A stretch of DNA of 64,000 nucleotides. Origin: Paramoeba atlantica. Lineage: Eukaryota; Discosea. The translations under genes were made by a program, and so were the position numbers. Each line of letters begins with the position of its first letter. Position 1 is the first letter of the stretch. This document shows, in pieces, positions 29,358 to 39,200 of the stretch. Below the pieces are notes generated by a model, which was not told where the DNA came from, did no database searches, and saw nothing but the letters and a program-made list of their open reading frames with translations. The DNA lies in assembly GCA_977017575.1 (NCBI GenBank), contig CDRNVI010000003.1:558001-622000 (forward strand), read 5' to 3'.

Positions 29358-29662
29358 AAAGTGGTTCAAAAATATTATGTTTGAAAGTGGGTAAAATATA
29401 AGTTGTCTGCACCCGGAAATGTATATCGAGCGCACTACATACTACAGTACACAACATGCGACGGTAGTTACGCCTCAAGATCATATTATATTGGATTGAA
29501 ACGTTTATGAAACTCTAGGAATAGTGATTCGGCGGTGTGAGTGTTAATTGGAATTCCCAAAAGCGAAGAATGCTTTAGCAGGGAATTGTACTCTAGTACT
29601 AAACGGTTCACACCTAAAAAAGATATTTAAAAAAGGGTTTTATAGAATCTTTGTGCGTGTAA

Positions 29663-30476
29663 TTGTATTTGAAATTTTATGCCTTCACAAACTCCTCCAC
29701 CGGATTTTTATCACTTGGGAACACGGAGGCGAGGTTAGCGAGGGACGTGGTTAAAATCGGTCGGCAAATACTGACGCCTCGCGAATGTACTCGCATTTAT
29801 GCTTCTCTCCACTATGAGTATCACTATGTACTCACAGAAGTCCGGGGCCACATTATCGCCGTACATGACAGTCAGCGCTTACACGCGCCTGCTGCTGCTG
29901 CAAAGGCGAATGTAGATCGTTTAAAAAAATGTCTCATGAAGGTTCTGCTGGTAGATCGTCCCAATACGTACTCACTAGTATACACTAGTATACTCACTAG
30001 TATTTTGCTTGTCTACAACAGGAATCCGGGATCAAAGATTGTGCCCTACATGTCATCAACAATCTAAATAATGCTGTGCGTGATACGAAAAGTATTGTGA
30101 TCACTCGCAATTTGTCCCTAACATTGACTAAAATGCTTGATGGAAATAAGTTTGGATCGCAGCAGATGACCCAATCCCAGCGGATACAACAATAAACCTT
30201 GGAGTCATTCAAATTAGAGCACCAGAAATTGGAGGTGAGCCAATTACTTGGAAGAAATGGATGCGTAACATTCTGAGAACCCACTTAGATGCGTACTTTA
30301 CATTACAAAATCATCCCACCTTCAACTCACCCATTAGTCGTTCGCACATTATTGCTTCAGCTATATTAACGCGTACCTTTATGGCCATGCACTCCAGGAC
30401 TAGATGGATAGCACGAAACACACAACGTCAAATTGCTACTGATCTTTCTAAAGAATGGTTTCCTCGAAAACAATAG
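29663..30476 (+). pseudogene. Decayed plus-strand coding remnant, unknown
   Basis: Several consecutive frames look coding: VLTEVRGHIIAVHDSQRLHA and AAAKANVDRLKKCLMKV near 29,840-29,950, ESGIKDCALHVINNLNNAV near 30,020, and ITWKKWMRNILRTHLDAYFT near 30,250-30,300, ending KEWFPRKQ. Frame changes and a stop separate them. It is probably an inactivated transposon or gene copy; family unknown. Confidence 0.35.
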
Positions 30477-30638
30477 TTTTGTTAAAAACTTGAACAAAAT
30501 ATTTTAAAAGGATATTGCTCATGCAGTATGTTTTTATGCTAGTATGTTTTTATGCCCCCCCTTTATACTTCCAATGGTACTGAAACCGGCAGAAGTATAA
30601 AGGGGGGGTGACAGTATACTATACATATATGATATATA

Positions 30639-31379
30639 CAGGGGTGTAAATTTGGATGTGGGGGGGTATAAAGTTTGTAAAACTTGGCCAATTTTGGAAA
30701 ATTATAGCGCATTCGAGAGCTCTCGAACTGGGCTCATGAACGTGCATGTACGGCATCTGCGTTAATTAGAATTTCGAGTGCACGTAAAAAAAATTAGTTT
30801 TTTTGGGAGGTAAAATTTTGCATTTTTCACAGTTTTTCTGATTTCTCCCCTGATTAATGCTACAAAGATGGGGTTGTGGGCCATCACCCGAACACAAAGA
30901 CTACGAAAGGGTTTATTCTTCGCCTGGACACGTAAAAGCAAGCTGGTGCATGGTTCTTGTTGCGGATTACGAAACAACACAATCTTTTTCGCGCTAAAAA
31001 ATCATGTTCCATAGTGGGCGACTCCAAAAATGGTTGAGCCCCTCGGAATAGTGCAGATTTGATTATTGCGATCGAAGCAGCGTTTCAAGGCCCATGAAAA
31101 TGCCATGAAGAGCTTTCGAAAGCGATGCTGTATTGTGATTGGGATTAATCGACGATAATAGCAATTATAATTTTTTTTTTCGATATTTGCTATTGTTTTA
31201 GAAAGTTGCAAATAGCTTTTGGGGGCGCTTTGTCTAGGGGGCAATACCCCCTTGTGCATAGTTCGGCCTTGTTACGTTCATGAGCCCTGTTCGGGAGCTC
31301 TCGAATGCGCTATTATTTTCCAAAATTGGCTAAGTTTTACAAATTTTAGACCCCCCCCACATCCAAATTTACACCCCTG
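30639..31379. mobile_element. 741-bp MITE with about 107-bp terminal inverted repeats
   Basis: Left end CAGGGGTGTAAATTTGGATG (30,639-) and right end CATCCAAATTTACACCCCTG (-31,379) continue as inverted repeats for about 107 bases, to ATGAACGT/ACGTTCAT, with a few mismatches. A TA lies directly outside each end, the target duplication of Tc1/mariner/pogo elements. The interior has no transposase. The flanks carry the repeated string ACTATACATATATGATATA on both sides. Confidence 0.8.
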
Positions 31380-31439
31380 TACTATACATATATGATATAT
31401 ACTATACATATATATACTGTATATTAGTCTAGTAATAAA

Positions 31440-32340
31440 CATATTACATGGAGAAGCAGTCGATAAATATTTGGGTTCAGTGGGTTCAATGAACCACGAA
31501 ATAGGGTTCACTGAACAACTAGGTATGGAAATACGGAGCGTTCGAACCCTTGCTACCGGCCCACGGAAAACTGACACCAAAGGAAGTACTTCAAATGTTA
31601 TAAGGATTGGCATGCGCCATTTCGCAAGCGTATTCAGAGAGAAACGAGTCCATCGACGTACAGTAGACAGGTTTACCCAAACATTTGAACACCTAATGGC
31701 CTCTGTACACGATTTAAGTTTTGAAAAAATCCAAAGGCACTGTGGTGTACCTTCAAAAGGACGAGACCTTTGTCTCAAAGATCAAGATTAGCAGACACAA
31801 TAAGAGTAAGAGGGTCCGCAAAGGGGGTTCTACTGTGTATCACGTTCTTGTGAATTGTCATCGCATAGTAGACACTGAAGGAAGTATTCATCAGCCAATG
31901 CTCGATATCTTCGTTCGTGGCCTGCCCCAAAGAGATGGTCAAACGATGTTACAAGACGTGGAGCACTTGGCCAAGAACAAGCGAACCATCGTAAGTAACG
32001 ACGCACATCGTGCTAGCTTTGTGGTTGGTCGAAAATTTCAGAAAGATGGGGCGGGTGCACACTACGGCCAAAAATACGAAAACCTATCTTTTCGCTTCAA
32101 AAATTGAATACATAACTAATTGGCCGGCTAATTCTCCCGGCCTTAATCCTATTGAAAACGTGTGGGAAATGATTCAACAGTGTAAATGAAATGAATCCGT
32201 CTTGTACTATTTTTCTAGTTAAGTGCGTAAAGAAAGCTTTTGAGAATATTGGTGAATCTGAGCTTGACCGTACTGTTTTAAGTTTCGACAAAAGGCTGGA
32301 ATCTTGCAAAAAAATGGTGGCGAAAAAGTGAAAAAATAGT
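31440..32340 (+). mobile_element. Decayed Tc1/mariner-like transposase
   Basis: Plus-strand frames contain a helix-rich start (31,620-31,790: RKRVHRRTVDRFTQTF-like) and a middle part. The diagnostic DDE_3 C-terminal segment NWPANSPGLNPIENVWEMIQ sits at about 32,118-32,180, ending in a Lys-rich tail near 32,330. Several frame changes and stops are present. The right-hand interior motif GAGATCTGCAAAATGCAACA follows at 32,402, as in other copies of this family (46,450). Inactive. Confidence 0.6.
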
Positions 32341-32963
32341 AATACTAAATTCAACTTTTTTTGCATTTTATTTTCTCTATGATATGCGAAAACAAGCGTC
32401 ACCGAGATCTGCAAAATGCAACAAAAAATAGCCCAAACGAAGACTCTACGCAAAGCACTATTCGTTTGCTTTCTTTACTGTTTATCGCGTTTTTTCGATT
32501 CTATGATTTTTACTGGTGATATTATTAACCCCAACTGATAACTTTTAATGATAATCACGTTTTTAACATTTTAGCCAAATAACTTATCATACCTGTGACC
32601 TGCTACCATAACTGTGACCTCGTACCGGGGGGATATGCTAAACCGGACCCGTTTACAAAGAAATTTGCATCAAAAAAAATCAGATGAAATGCGCCACCTG
32701 CCGCCATCACTGAATCTACGCGGACTAGTTGAGGGTGGCATAGTTTGATGGGACGAAAAGTTTTCTTTTATGTCTGCAGTGATAAATGGTGACTAAATGT
32801 TGATTTGTTTTCATGGTGACGGTAACCCCTTTCGGTGTCTGAGTGAAAAGCTTGAATAGAGTACATACTATGCACTCGAGTCAAGGATAGAAGTTTCATC
32901 ACCTACATGAGATGGTAAAAATTGATGGTGAGAATTGGTAAATTTCTCCTTTTTTTACCTCTA
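32341..32963. other. Intergenic after Tc1 remnant
   Basis: The first 120 bases hold the element's right-end interior. The rest has C/G-run motifs (GTACCGGGGGGATATG at about 32,630; GACGGTAACCCC at about 32,819) like transposon ends, and no gene. Confidence 0.4.
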
Positions 32964-33866
32964 CTATCTTAGAAAAACTGGAAGCATGCATTTCTCGATC
33001 ACCGCTCTAGACAGGAAATCCGAGGAAGAGGACGGAAAAGACACACTGGCCATACCTTTTTGATTCCACTGAACCACGAGACAGTTACCTTCACCGAAGG
33101 TGCTCTTATTGCCACAGCCAAACAACATGGCACAGTGACCCATGAGGTACTCATGGTACACGTCGGAATCTCCAAACAGCTCCAGAGTAGAGCCAGAGGA
33201 GCACTGTAAGGAGATCGTGAGGCTACCATAAACTCCCCCGAGGCCCTTAAACGTAACCACTTCACTTTCCCTATGCAACGAAACGCCAATGTGTGTACAG
33301 GTGTACGACATGAAGCTCTGGACCACCTCCCGCATTAAAGCGATCTCACACTCCAAGTGTGCCACCACGTGAAAGGAGGAGAAGCTCATGTTAAGGGGCT
33401 CCGCTAAGTCGGTTTTTACAAAGAGGACGGTTTCAATTTCCGCCTCTATGGTGCGTTCGGGGGATACAAGAACGGTAAGGCCGTGGCTCACGGCGCCGTC
33501 GTAGTCAAAAGTAACCGTGCGCAAGTTCTCACCCACTCCTTCCTCCCCGAGAGCTTCATTCGAACACGAACGATTGGTCTTACCGAGCTGGAGGGCAAAA
33601 ATAAGAGCGTTGAGCTCCACAGAAAGTCGCATGGGTGTGGTCACGGAAAACGAGGAGAACCAATCCTTCGGGATGTGGAGACTTGCCTCCACGGACAAGT
33701 CGTCCGACTCCGTGCGTATTAGCAAAGGGGTTTCCTGGGAAAGCACCAGTGTAACCCACTGTTGCTGTCGCTCCCTACTTTGTAAAGAATAGAGCGCGTT
33801 ACAGAGATGGGGAGGAGAGGCTCGGAGCTGTGCGGAGAACACGGATTGTCCCGTTGCGGAAGCCAT
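32964..33866 (-). CDS. RAD1: Rad1-like subunit of the 9-1-1 checkpoint clamp
   Basis: 300 residues, about the usual Rad1 length (about 280), from ATG at 33,864-33,866. The PCNA-like layout is visible. An N-terminal FSAQLRASPPHLCNALYSL helix is followed by paired beta strands (TPLLIRTESDDLSVEASLHI). RLSVELNALIFALQLGK matches the inter-strand helix where Rad1 has i-Lt-Lldclqifg. The connector is followed by a second domain and a C-terminal beta-rich NCLVVQWNQKGMASVSFPS, where Rad1 ends lsiQymi. With Rad9 and Hus1, Rad1 forms the ring loaded at DNA damage to activate the ATR pathway. Identification is by pattern; Hus1 or another clamp protein is less likely. Confidence 0.65.
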   Translation of the reverse strand: MASATGQSVFSAQLRASPPHLCNALYSLQSRERQQQWVTLVLSQETPLLIRTESDDLSVEASLHIPKDWFSSFSVTTPMRLSVELNALIFALQLGKTNRSCSNEALGEEGVGENLRTVTFDYDGAVSHGLTVLVSPERTIEAEIETVLFVKTDLAEPLNMSFSSFHVVAHLECEIALMREVVQSFMSYTCTHIGVSLHRESEVVTFKGLGGVYGSLTISLQCSSGSTLELFGDSDVYHEYLMGHCAMLFGCGNKSTFGEGNCLVVQWNQKGMASVSFPSSSSDFLSRAVIEKCMLPVFLR

Positions 33867-34109
33867 TCCTAAAATGAAATCGGTGTAGATGCACGAGAAT
33901 GTTTCTAGTTTCTATTTCCCTGAAATTCGTTTGCTGTTTTTATAATCATGTCATAAAAACTTTCACTACATCGTCCTGGCGCGTACGTATAATCTTGTAT
34001 ATCTTTGGACATACATGTAATTGGGGCTCCAAACCTATGAAAATAAGAAGACTCCAATGAAACGAACTTACATCATTGAATCGTACTCTGAAAATATAGT
34101 CCAAAAGTA

Positions 34110-35765
34110 TCACACAGAAGCCACTGCCTCATCTTTGGTCGTGTGACAGGTGTGGCACCATGGCCTCCACGAGTAATTAAAACTTCCACACGTGGAACAC
34201 ATAAATTGTCCCGGCTGTAGCGGCTCCGTGTCACCCTCGATCATCGCCCTGCGTGTTCCACAAAAGAGACAAAGCATACGAGCCCCATAGTTCACCTCGC
34301 TACAGCACTCACACACGAAATTCCCCCTCCGAGAGAAGCTCCTCACCACGGAGCAGGTCGCGTCCCGGGCCGCACCGCATACCCAACACATTTTCCTCTT
34401 GTTCGGGTTGATCGTTGCGCACTGGCCACACTTCCAGTCCCCGAGCGAGGCACTCTCCCACGAGCGGCTCTCCGCCACTTTGTGTACGTGATGCGGGTCC
34501 GTGTATACCGTGCTACAGTGCGCACACACCTGGGTCTCCTCCCGAAAGTTAATCCGCTCACATTTCACACACAACCAGTCCCCCGGCACAGCCTCCGCGA
34601 GCGTCCTCCCGAGGTTATACGGTATCCTCGGCGTGTCCTCCCCCCGCTCTTTCGCACACATAAAACACTTTCTCCTTTGCCGGTAATTCGCCACCCCACA
34701 CCCCTCACAACACCAGTCCCCCGGCCACGCCTCAAACCCCTCCCCCAACCCCACCACCACCTCTTTCCCTCCCCCCTCCCCCCTCCCTTTCCCACACCTC
34801 ACACACCCCTTCCGCTGCCCCCCCACATTATTCCACCCACACCCCCCACAGTTCCAGTCCCCCCCCCTCGGCCCCCCCTCCCTCCCCTCCACCATCTCCA
34901 CCCGCTCACTCACCCCACTCCCACACCGCACACAGCCCACCCGGTACCCATAATTCCACACCTCACACTGCTCACACCTCCAATCCCCCCGCCTACTCCC
35001 CGCCCGCACGTGCGCCGGTCCCGCCCCCTCCGGCCGCCCCGCCTCACACTTAATGCAACACACCCGCATGCTGAAGTTCAGCACCCCGCACTGGGGGCAG
35101 TAGAACTCCCCCTCCTTCAGCTCGGGCAGCGGGATCACCCTACTCCCCACGACCGCCCCCTCCCCCCCCCTCTCCCGCGGGGCCTCACACCGGTAGCACC
35201 CCCCCCGCGCCTTGAAGTTCCACAGCGCGCAGTGGGTGCACTGCCAGTCCCCGGGGCGGGGGGCCATCGCCGCCGCGGGGCGCCACGGGGAGCCGTCGGG
35301 GTGGGCCCAGCGCAGGCAGCCCGGGGCGAGGGGGGTGGCGCACACGTAGCACGCCGTGCGGGTCTTGAAGTTCGACCCCTCGCAGACGGGGCAGAGCCAG
35401 TCCCCGGGGAGCCGCGGGGGGTCGCGGTCGGGGGGGGGCCGGGAGGGGGGGCCACCACGACGCCGGCGGGTCCCGCGGAGGCGACCGGGGGGGTGGTGGG
35501 GCTGGAGCTCACCGAATTCATCGAATTGGGGACGACGGCGGGGGGAGGGACGGAAGGGGGAGGGGGGGTAGGGGTTGCGGTTGGAGGCGTCGTCATCGTA
35601 GGTGGGGGGGTGGTGGTGGTGATAGGGGGAGGGGGGTGGGGGGGTGGAGGGGGAGGAAGAGGGGTTGGTGGAGGGGGAGAATTGTACCATGGGGGTACGG
35701 TAGAGAGAGGGGAGAGGGCATGGGGGGGAGGGGGGGAGACGAAAGGTGCGAAAGAGGATACGCAT
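34110..35765 (-). CDS. RanBP2-type zinc-finger protein, 10 fingers
   Basis: 551 residues from ATG at 35,763-35,765. MRILFRTFRLPPSPPCPLPS has Arg and no acids, a plausible mitochondrial presequence. A Pro/His/Arg-rich segment with FDEFGE follows, then ten Cys4 fingers of the form GDWxCxxCxxxNxxxRxxCxxC from about 118 to 545. The first reads GDWLCPVCEGSNFKTRTAC and the last GQFMCSTCGSFNYSWRPWC. Fingers of this type bind single-stranded RNA with a GGU preference in ZRANB2, and kinetoplastid mitochondrial RNA-binding proteins use them. It is a paralogue of the next gene upstream. The first three fingers, the RWxHPDGxPW insert and the last NYSWR finger all match. The 5' half is extremely GC-rich and the 3' half is not. 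Confidence 0.88.
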   Translation of the reverse strand: MRILFRTFRLPPSPPCPLPSLYRTPMVQFSPSTNPSSSPSTPPPPSPYHHHHPPTYDDDASNRNPYPPSPFRPSPRRRPQFDEFGELQPHHPPGRLRGTRRRRGGPPSRPPPDRDPPRLPGDWLCPVCEGSNFKTRTACYVCATPLAPGCLRWAHPDGSPWRPAAAMAPRPGDWQCTHCALWNFKARGGCYRCEAPRERGGEGAVVGSRVIPLPELKEGEFYCPQCGVLNFSMRVCCIKCEAGRPEGAGPAHVRAGSRRGDWRCEQCEVWNYGYRVGCVRCGSGVSERVEMVEGREGGPRGGDWNCGGCGWNNVGGQRKGCVRCGKGRGEGGGKEVVVGLGEGFEAWPGDWCCEGCGVANYRQRRKCFMCAKERGEDTPRIPYNLGRTLAEAVPGDWLCVKCERINFREETQVCAHCSTVYTDPHHVHKVAESRSWESASLGDWKCGQCATINPNKRKMCWVCGAARDATCSVVRSFSRRGNFVCECCSEVNYGARMLCLFCGTRRAMIEGDTEPLQPGQFMCSTCGSFNYSWRPWCHTCHTTKDEAVASV

Positions 35766-36244
35766 GGAGGAAGTGAACGGTGGGTTGGGGATGGTGGGGG
35801 GGTTAGGGGATCGGCATGTCCCGAGGCAAGTCGTTAAGAGATGAAAATAGAATAAAGAGGCTCAATGGATAAAGAAAATTCATTTGGGTCGGGTGGCTAT
35901 AAAGTTCTTATACTAAGCTTTTATACGATTTGTATAATGTCCGATGGTAGATTACATGTTTGAGGGCTTTACATGAATGATGGCTTTACTGTAGGATGGA
36001 AAGTTATGGAAGGAAACTTGCTACAAGCGACAGAGCAAAGTAGTGAGAATGAAGGGACTTGTTATACATGGATAAAGAAGTTGTGCTCTACCAAATATAT
36101 TTTTTCTGACCTCCTTTTAATTCCATAAATTCTTTAAAGTTTCAACATTAACGCTGTACAAGTAATGGATTTGTCAATCCATAATGAGATTTATAAATCA
36201 TCCTTCCCATTAGTTTTCTAAAGAATGACGTACTCTAATCATCG
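35766..36244. other. Spacer between the two zinc-finger genes
   Basis: 480 bases, G-rich next to the 10-finger start and then AT-rich. No repeat or RNA gene recognised. Confidence 0.4.
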
Positions 36245-39200
36245 TTATGCAGCAATGGTCACTGAAGTGGGATCGGCGTCACTCGAACTGCATACTTCAG
36301 TTGGAGCCTCACCATCTTCGTTCCAAAACTCGGAGCTTGGTTGGCTTTGTGCTTCCTCTCCCCATCGATTGTGGCATACGTAGCAGTAGGTTCTCCAAGA
36401 ATAGTTCAGCGTACCACAGAGATGGCATGGAACGGGCTTCTTCTTTACGGTGGATTCGTACAAGGATGTTTTGGGTTTGGGGGATGTACGACGCATGTGG
36501 CAGCTCATACATATGGTGCGGTAGGCGTAGTTCTCCGCATCACACTTTGCACAATGCCAATCTGAATTATGGGGGTACATTCGCGACACAGATGAGGTGC
36601 TGCACGCGTTACATGTAGTGGTTTCATTTTTATTGATAGTCCCACATTTACATAGCCAACTGTTCGAGTCGCTGGACTTCACATCCGGAACAATCATCGC
36701 TGTATGGTCCTTTTCTTTTGTACACGAGTGACACTTCTTGTCGTCTTTTTTATTGTAATTTCGACACGAGAGGCATTTCCAGTCACCCGGAACGAAGTTC
36801 AGTGACCCCGTCGGGTTAAGTTTCAAGTCGCAGGCATCACAATAGGGGTGGTGACGAAAATTTGTTGCCTCACAAGCGACACATTTCCAGTGATCAGCTG
36901 GATGTACGATATTCACCTCTTTCTTCTTGTTACCGCAGCGCACGCAATCGTTTCGTTTCGAAAAGTTCATAACGTTGCATTCTGCACAAATCCATTCCTT
37001 ATTCCGAAGCGCCAAATTGATAATCTCACAATGCTCTGTTTTTTTAGCGCTGCAACGATAGCACGACGACCGGACACGAAAATTTATTGTAAGGCATTCG
37101 CCACACTTCCAATCGCCGTTCAGAATTTTAAACTCAACAAGTTGACACTTGTCATCAAGTGCACGTTGACACCACACGCATACGGCTGACTTGGCATGAT
37201 TCATTTTATCGCAGCCCGCACATTTCCAGTCTCCATAAAAGCTATCCTCCCAACTTAAAGGGGGGACAACGTAGCATTCGTTCGTTTGGCTGGAACTACA
37301 AGAAACACAAAGAGATCTCGCTCGAAAGTTGAGCTTCCTGCAATTCTGACAATACCAATCTCCAGGGGCCTCGACTTTCTTGAATTCGTTTTCCTCCGCA
37401 CCTTGGACGACTAGACACGTATCAGTTTTGCCAGATTGGCATTGAATGCACTTAATTCTTTTAGAAAAGTTTAAAGTTGAGCATTTTTCACAGGTCCAGT
37501 TGCCTACTTTCCAACGTGATTCTGGGATAGAAGCACATTCTGGGCTTCTAGGGGCTTGACAGCCAAAACAGTTTTCCCTATTTCCGTAGTTTGCGCAGCG
37601 GCACTGTGAACAAAACCAATCTCCATGCCTTCTAGGAGTTTCATTTATTTCTTCGCACTCCGAATTTTTTTCAGACTTGCAGTTATAGCAGGTGGATCTA
37701 CTCCGAAGATTCATCATCTTGCAGACTGCACATTTCCAGTCGCCTTGCATTGCTTCAATTTCTACAATTTGAGAATCCGGGCTTTTGACTTTGTTACACC
37801 ATTGACAGGAAGCATCCCATGATAAGTTCATAAGTTGACAGGAATTGCACTTCCAATCTCCGAAAAAGCTATCTTCCCATAGTCTTGCAGGTACAATCGC
37901 ACATTCAAGGTTTTTCTTTTCTTTGCATTTGACACAAGAACTACGTTCCCGCTTGTTATGGCTCTGACACTGCCTACATATCCAGTCTCCTGGAAGTAAA
38001 ATACCGCTGTAGACTTCTCTCATTTTTCTCATTCCAAAAGCGATAGGGCAGTGAGCAGTTCTCGCACTTCTGCACTGCATACAAAGTTGTCTGTGCGCGA
38101 AATTTAACTTTGAACAATGCTGACAAAGCCAATCACCAATCTGGGAGAGAGCAGGAATCTCTGTTTTCGCTGTATCGTCTTTTGGCTTTTTACACTGCGC
38201 ACATTCGTTCGACATGTGAAAAAAATAATTCAGGGCATGACAATAACCACAGGTCCAGTCTCCAGGCTTATACTCACCTTTCATTTCATGGCATGAAGCA
38301 TCTTTTGGAGAAGAACAGGTAACACAAGCACTGTTGCACCGGTAGTTATATGCTTTGCATTGACTGCACTTCCAATCCCCTTGTAAGACCTGTACTTCAA
38401 CGATTTGGCAATCTGTTTTCTTCGCTTCGGAACACCACACACACATAGTACGTTGTAAAGGGTTCATTTGGTCACACGCCCGACAGTGCCAGTCGCCATA
38501 TCGACTCTCCTCCCATGATTTGGCAGGGATAACGGTGCAATCTGGAAGGCGAGGGACATCACAACTTCTACAGCTCACAAAGGAGGGTGACGACGTCTTC
38601 TCGCATGTTTTACATACCCAATCACCGGGTAGCGCTCCATTATCTCCTACTGATCTTGGAACTCTGCCTTCCGTCCGTAAAGTTTGACAAGAGCTGTCCT
38701 TTGTGTACAGACAACGAAGGCATTCCATTCGAGCGCCAAAGTTAACGATTTTGCATTTTGAGCAAACCCAATCACCAGGAAAAAGAACTTTGGGATTAGA
38801 GACATCATTTTGCGCACAGGAAGGGTCTTTTTCTTTTCCACATTTCGTGCATTTCGTTTCGGTACCAAAATTAATGCGTTCACACGAGCATTGCCAATCT
38901 CCCGGTCGTCCCTCCTGAAGAGATCGAGGAAGAATGCTTTCACAATGGGGTGATTTGGCTTCTGAGCAACGAATGCAAATGTCTCTTGACGAAAAATTAA
39001 TCTCTTTACAGTGAACACAAATCCAATCCCCACGTTTAGCCTCAGTGGAAGATATGGCACGCAGAGGTCGTACCGTGGGGGCCAGTTCGGTCAATATTCT
39101 GGCTTCATCGGACTTCGAAGAAAGACACCTGATACAGGACGTTCGCCGCGCATTGTTTGCTTCCTTGCAAGTAGTACATTCCCAATCTCCAAGGCGCGAT

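Noticed and set aside
34482-35837. 451-codon plus-strand frame opposite the 10-finger gene
   Set aside because: Poly-Pro/Gly shadow of the zinc-finger coding strand; the minus frame has ten regular Cys4 fingers.
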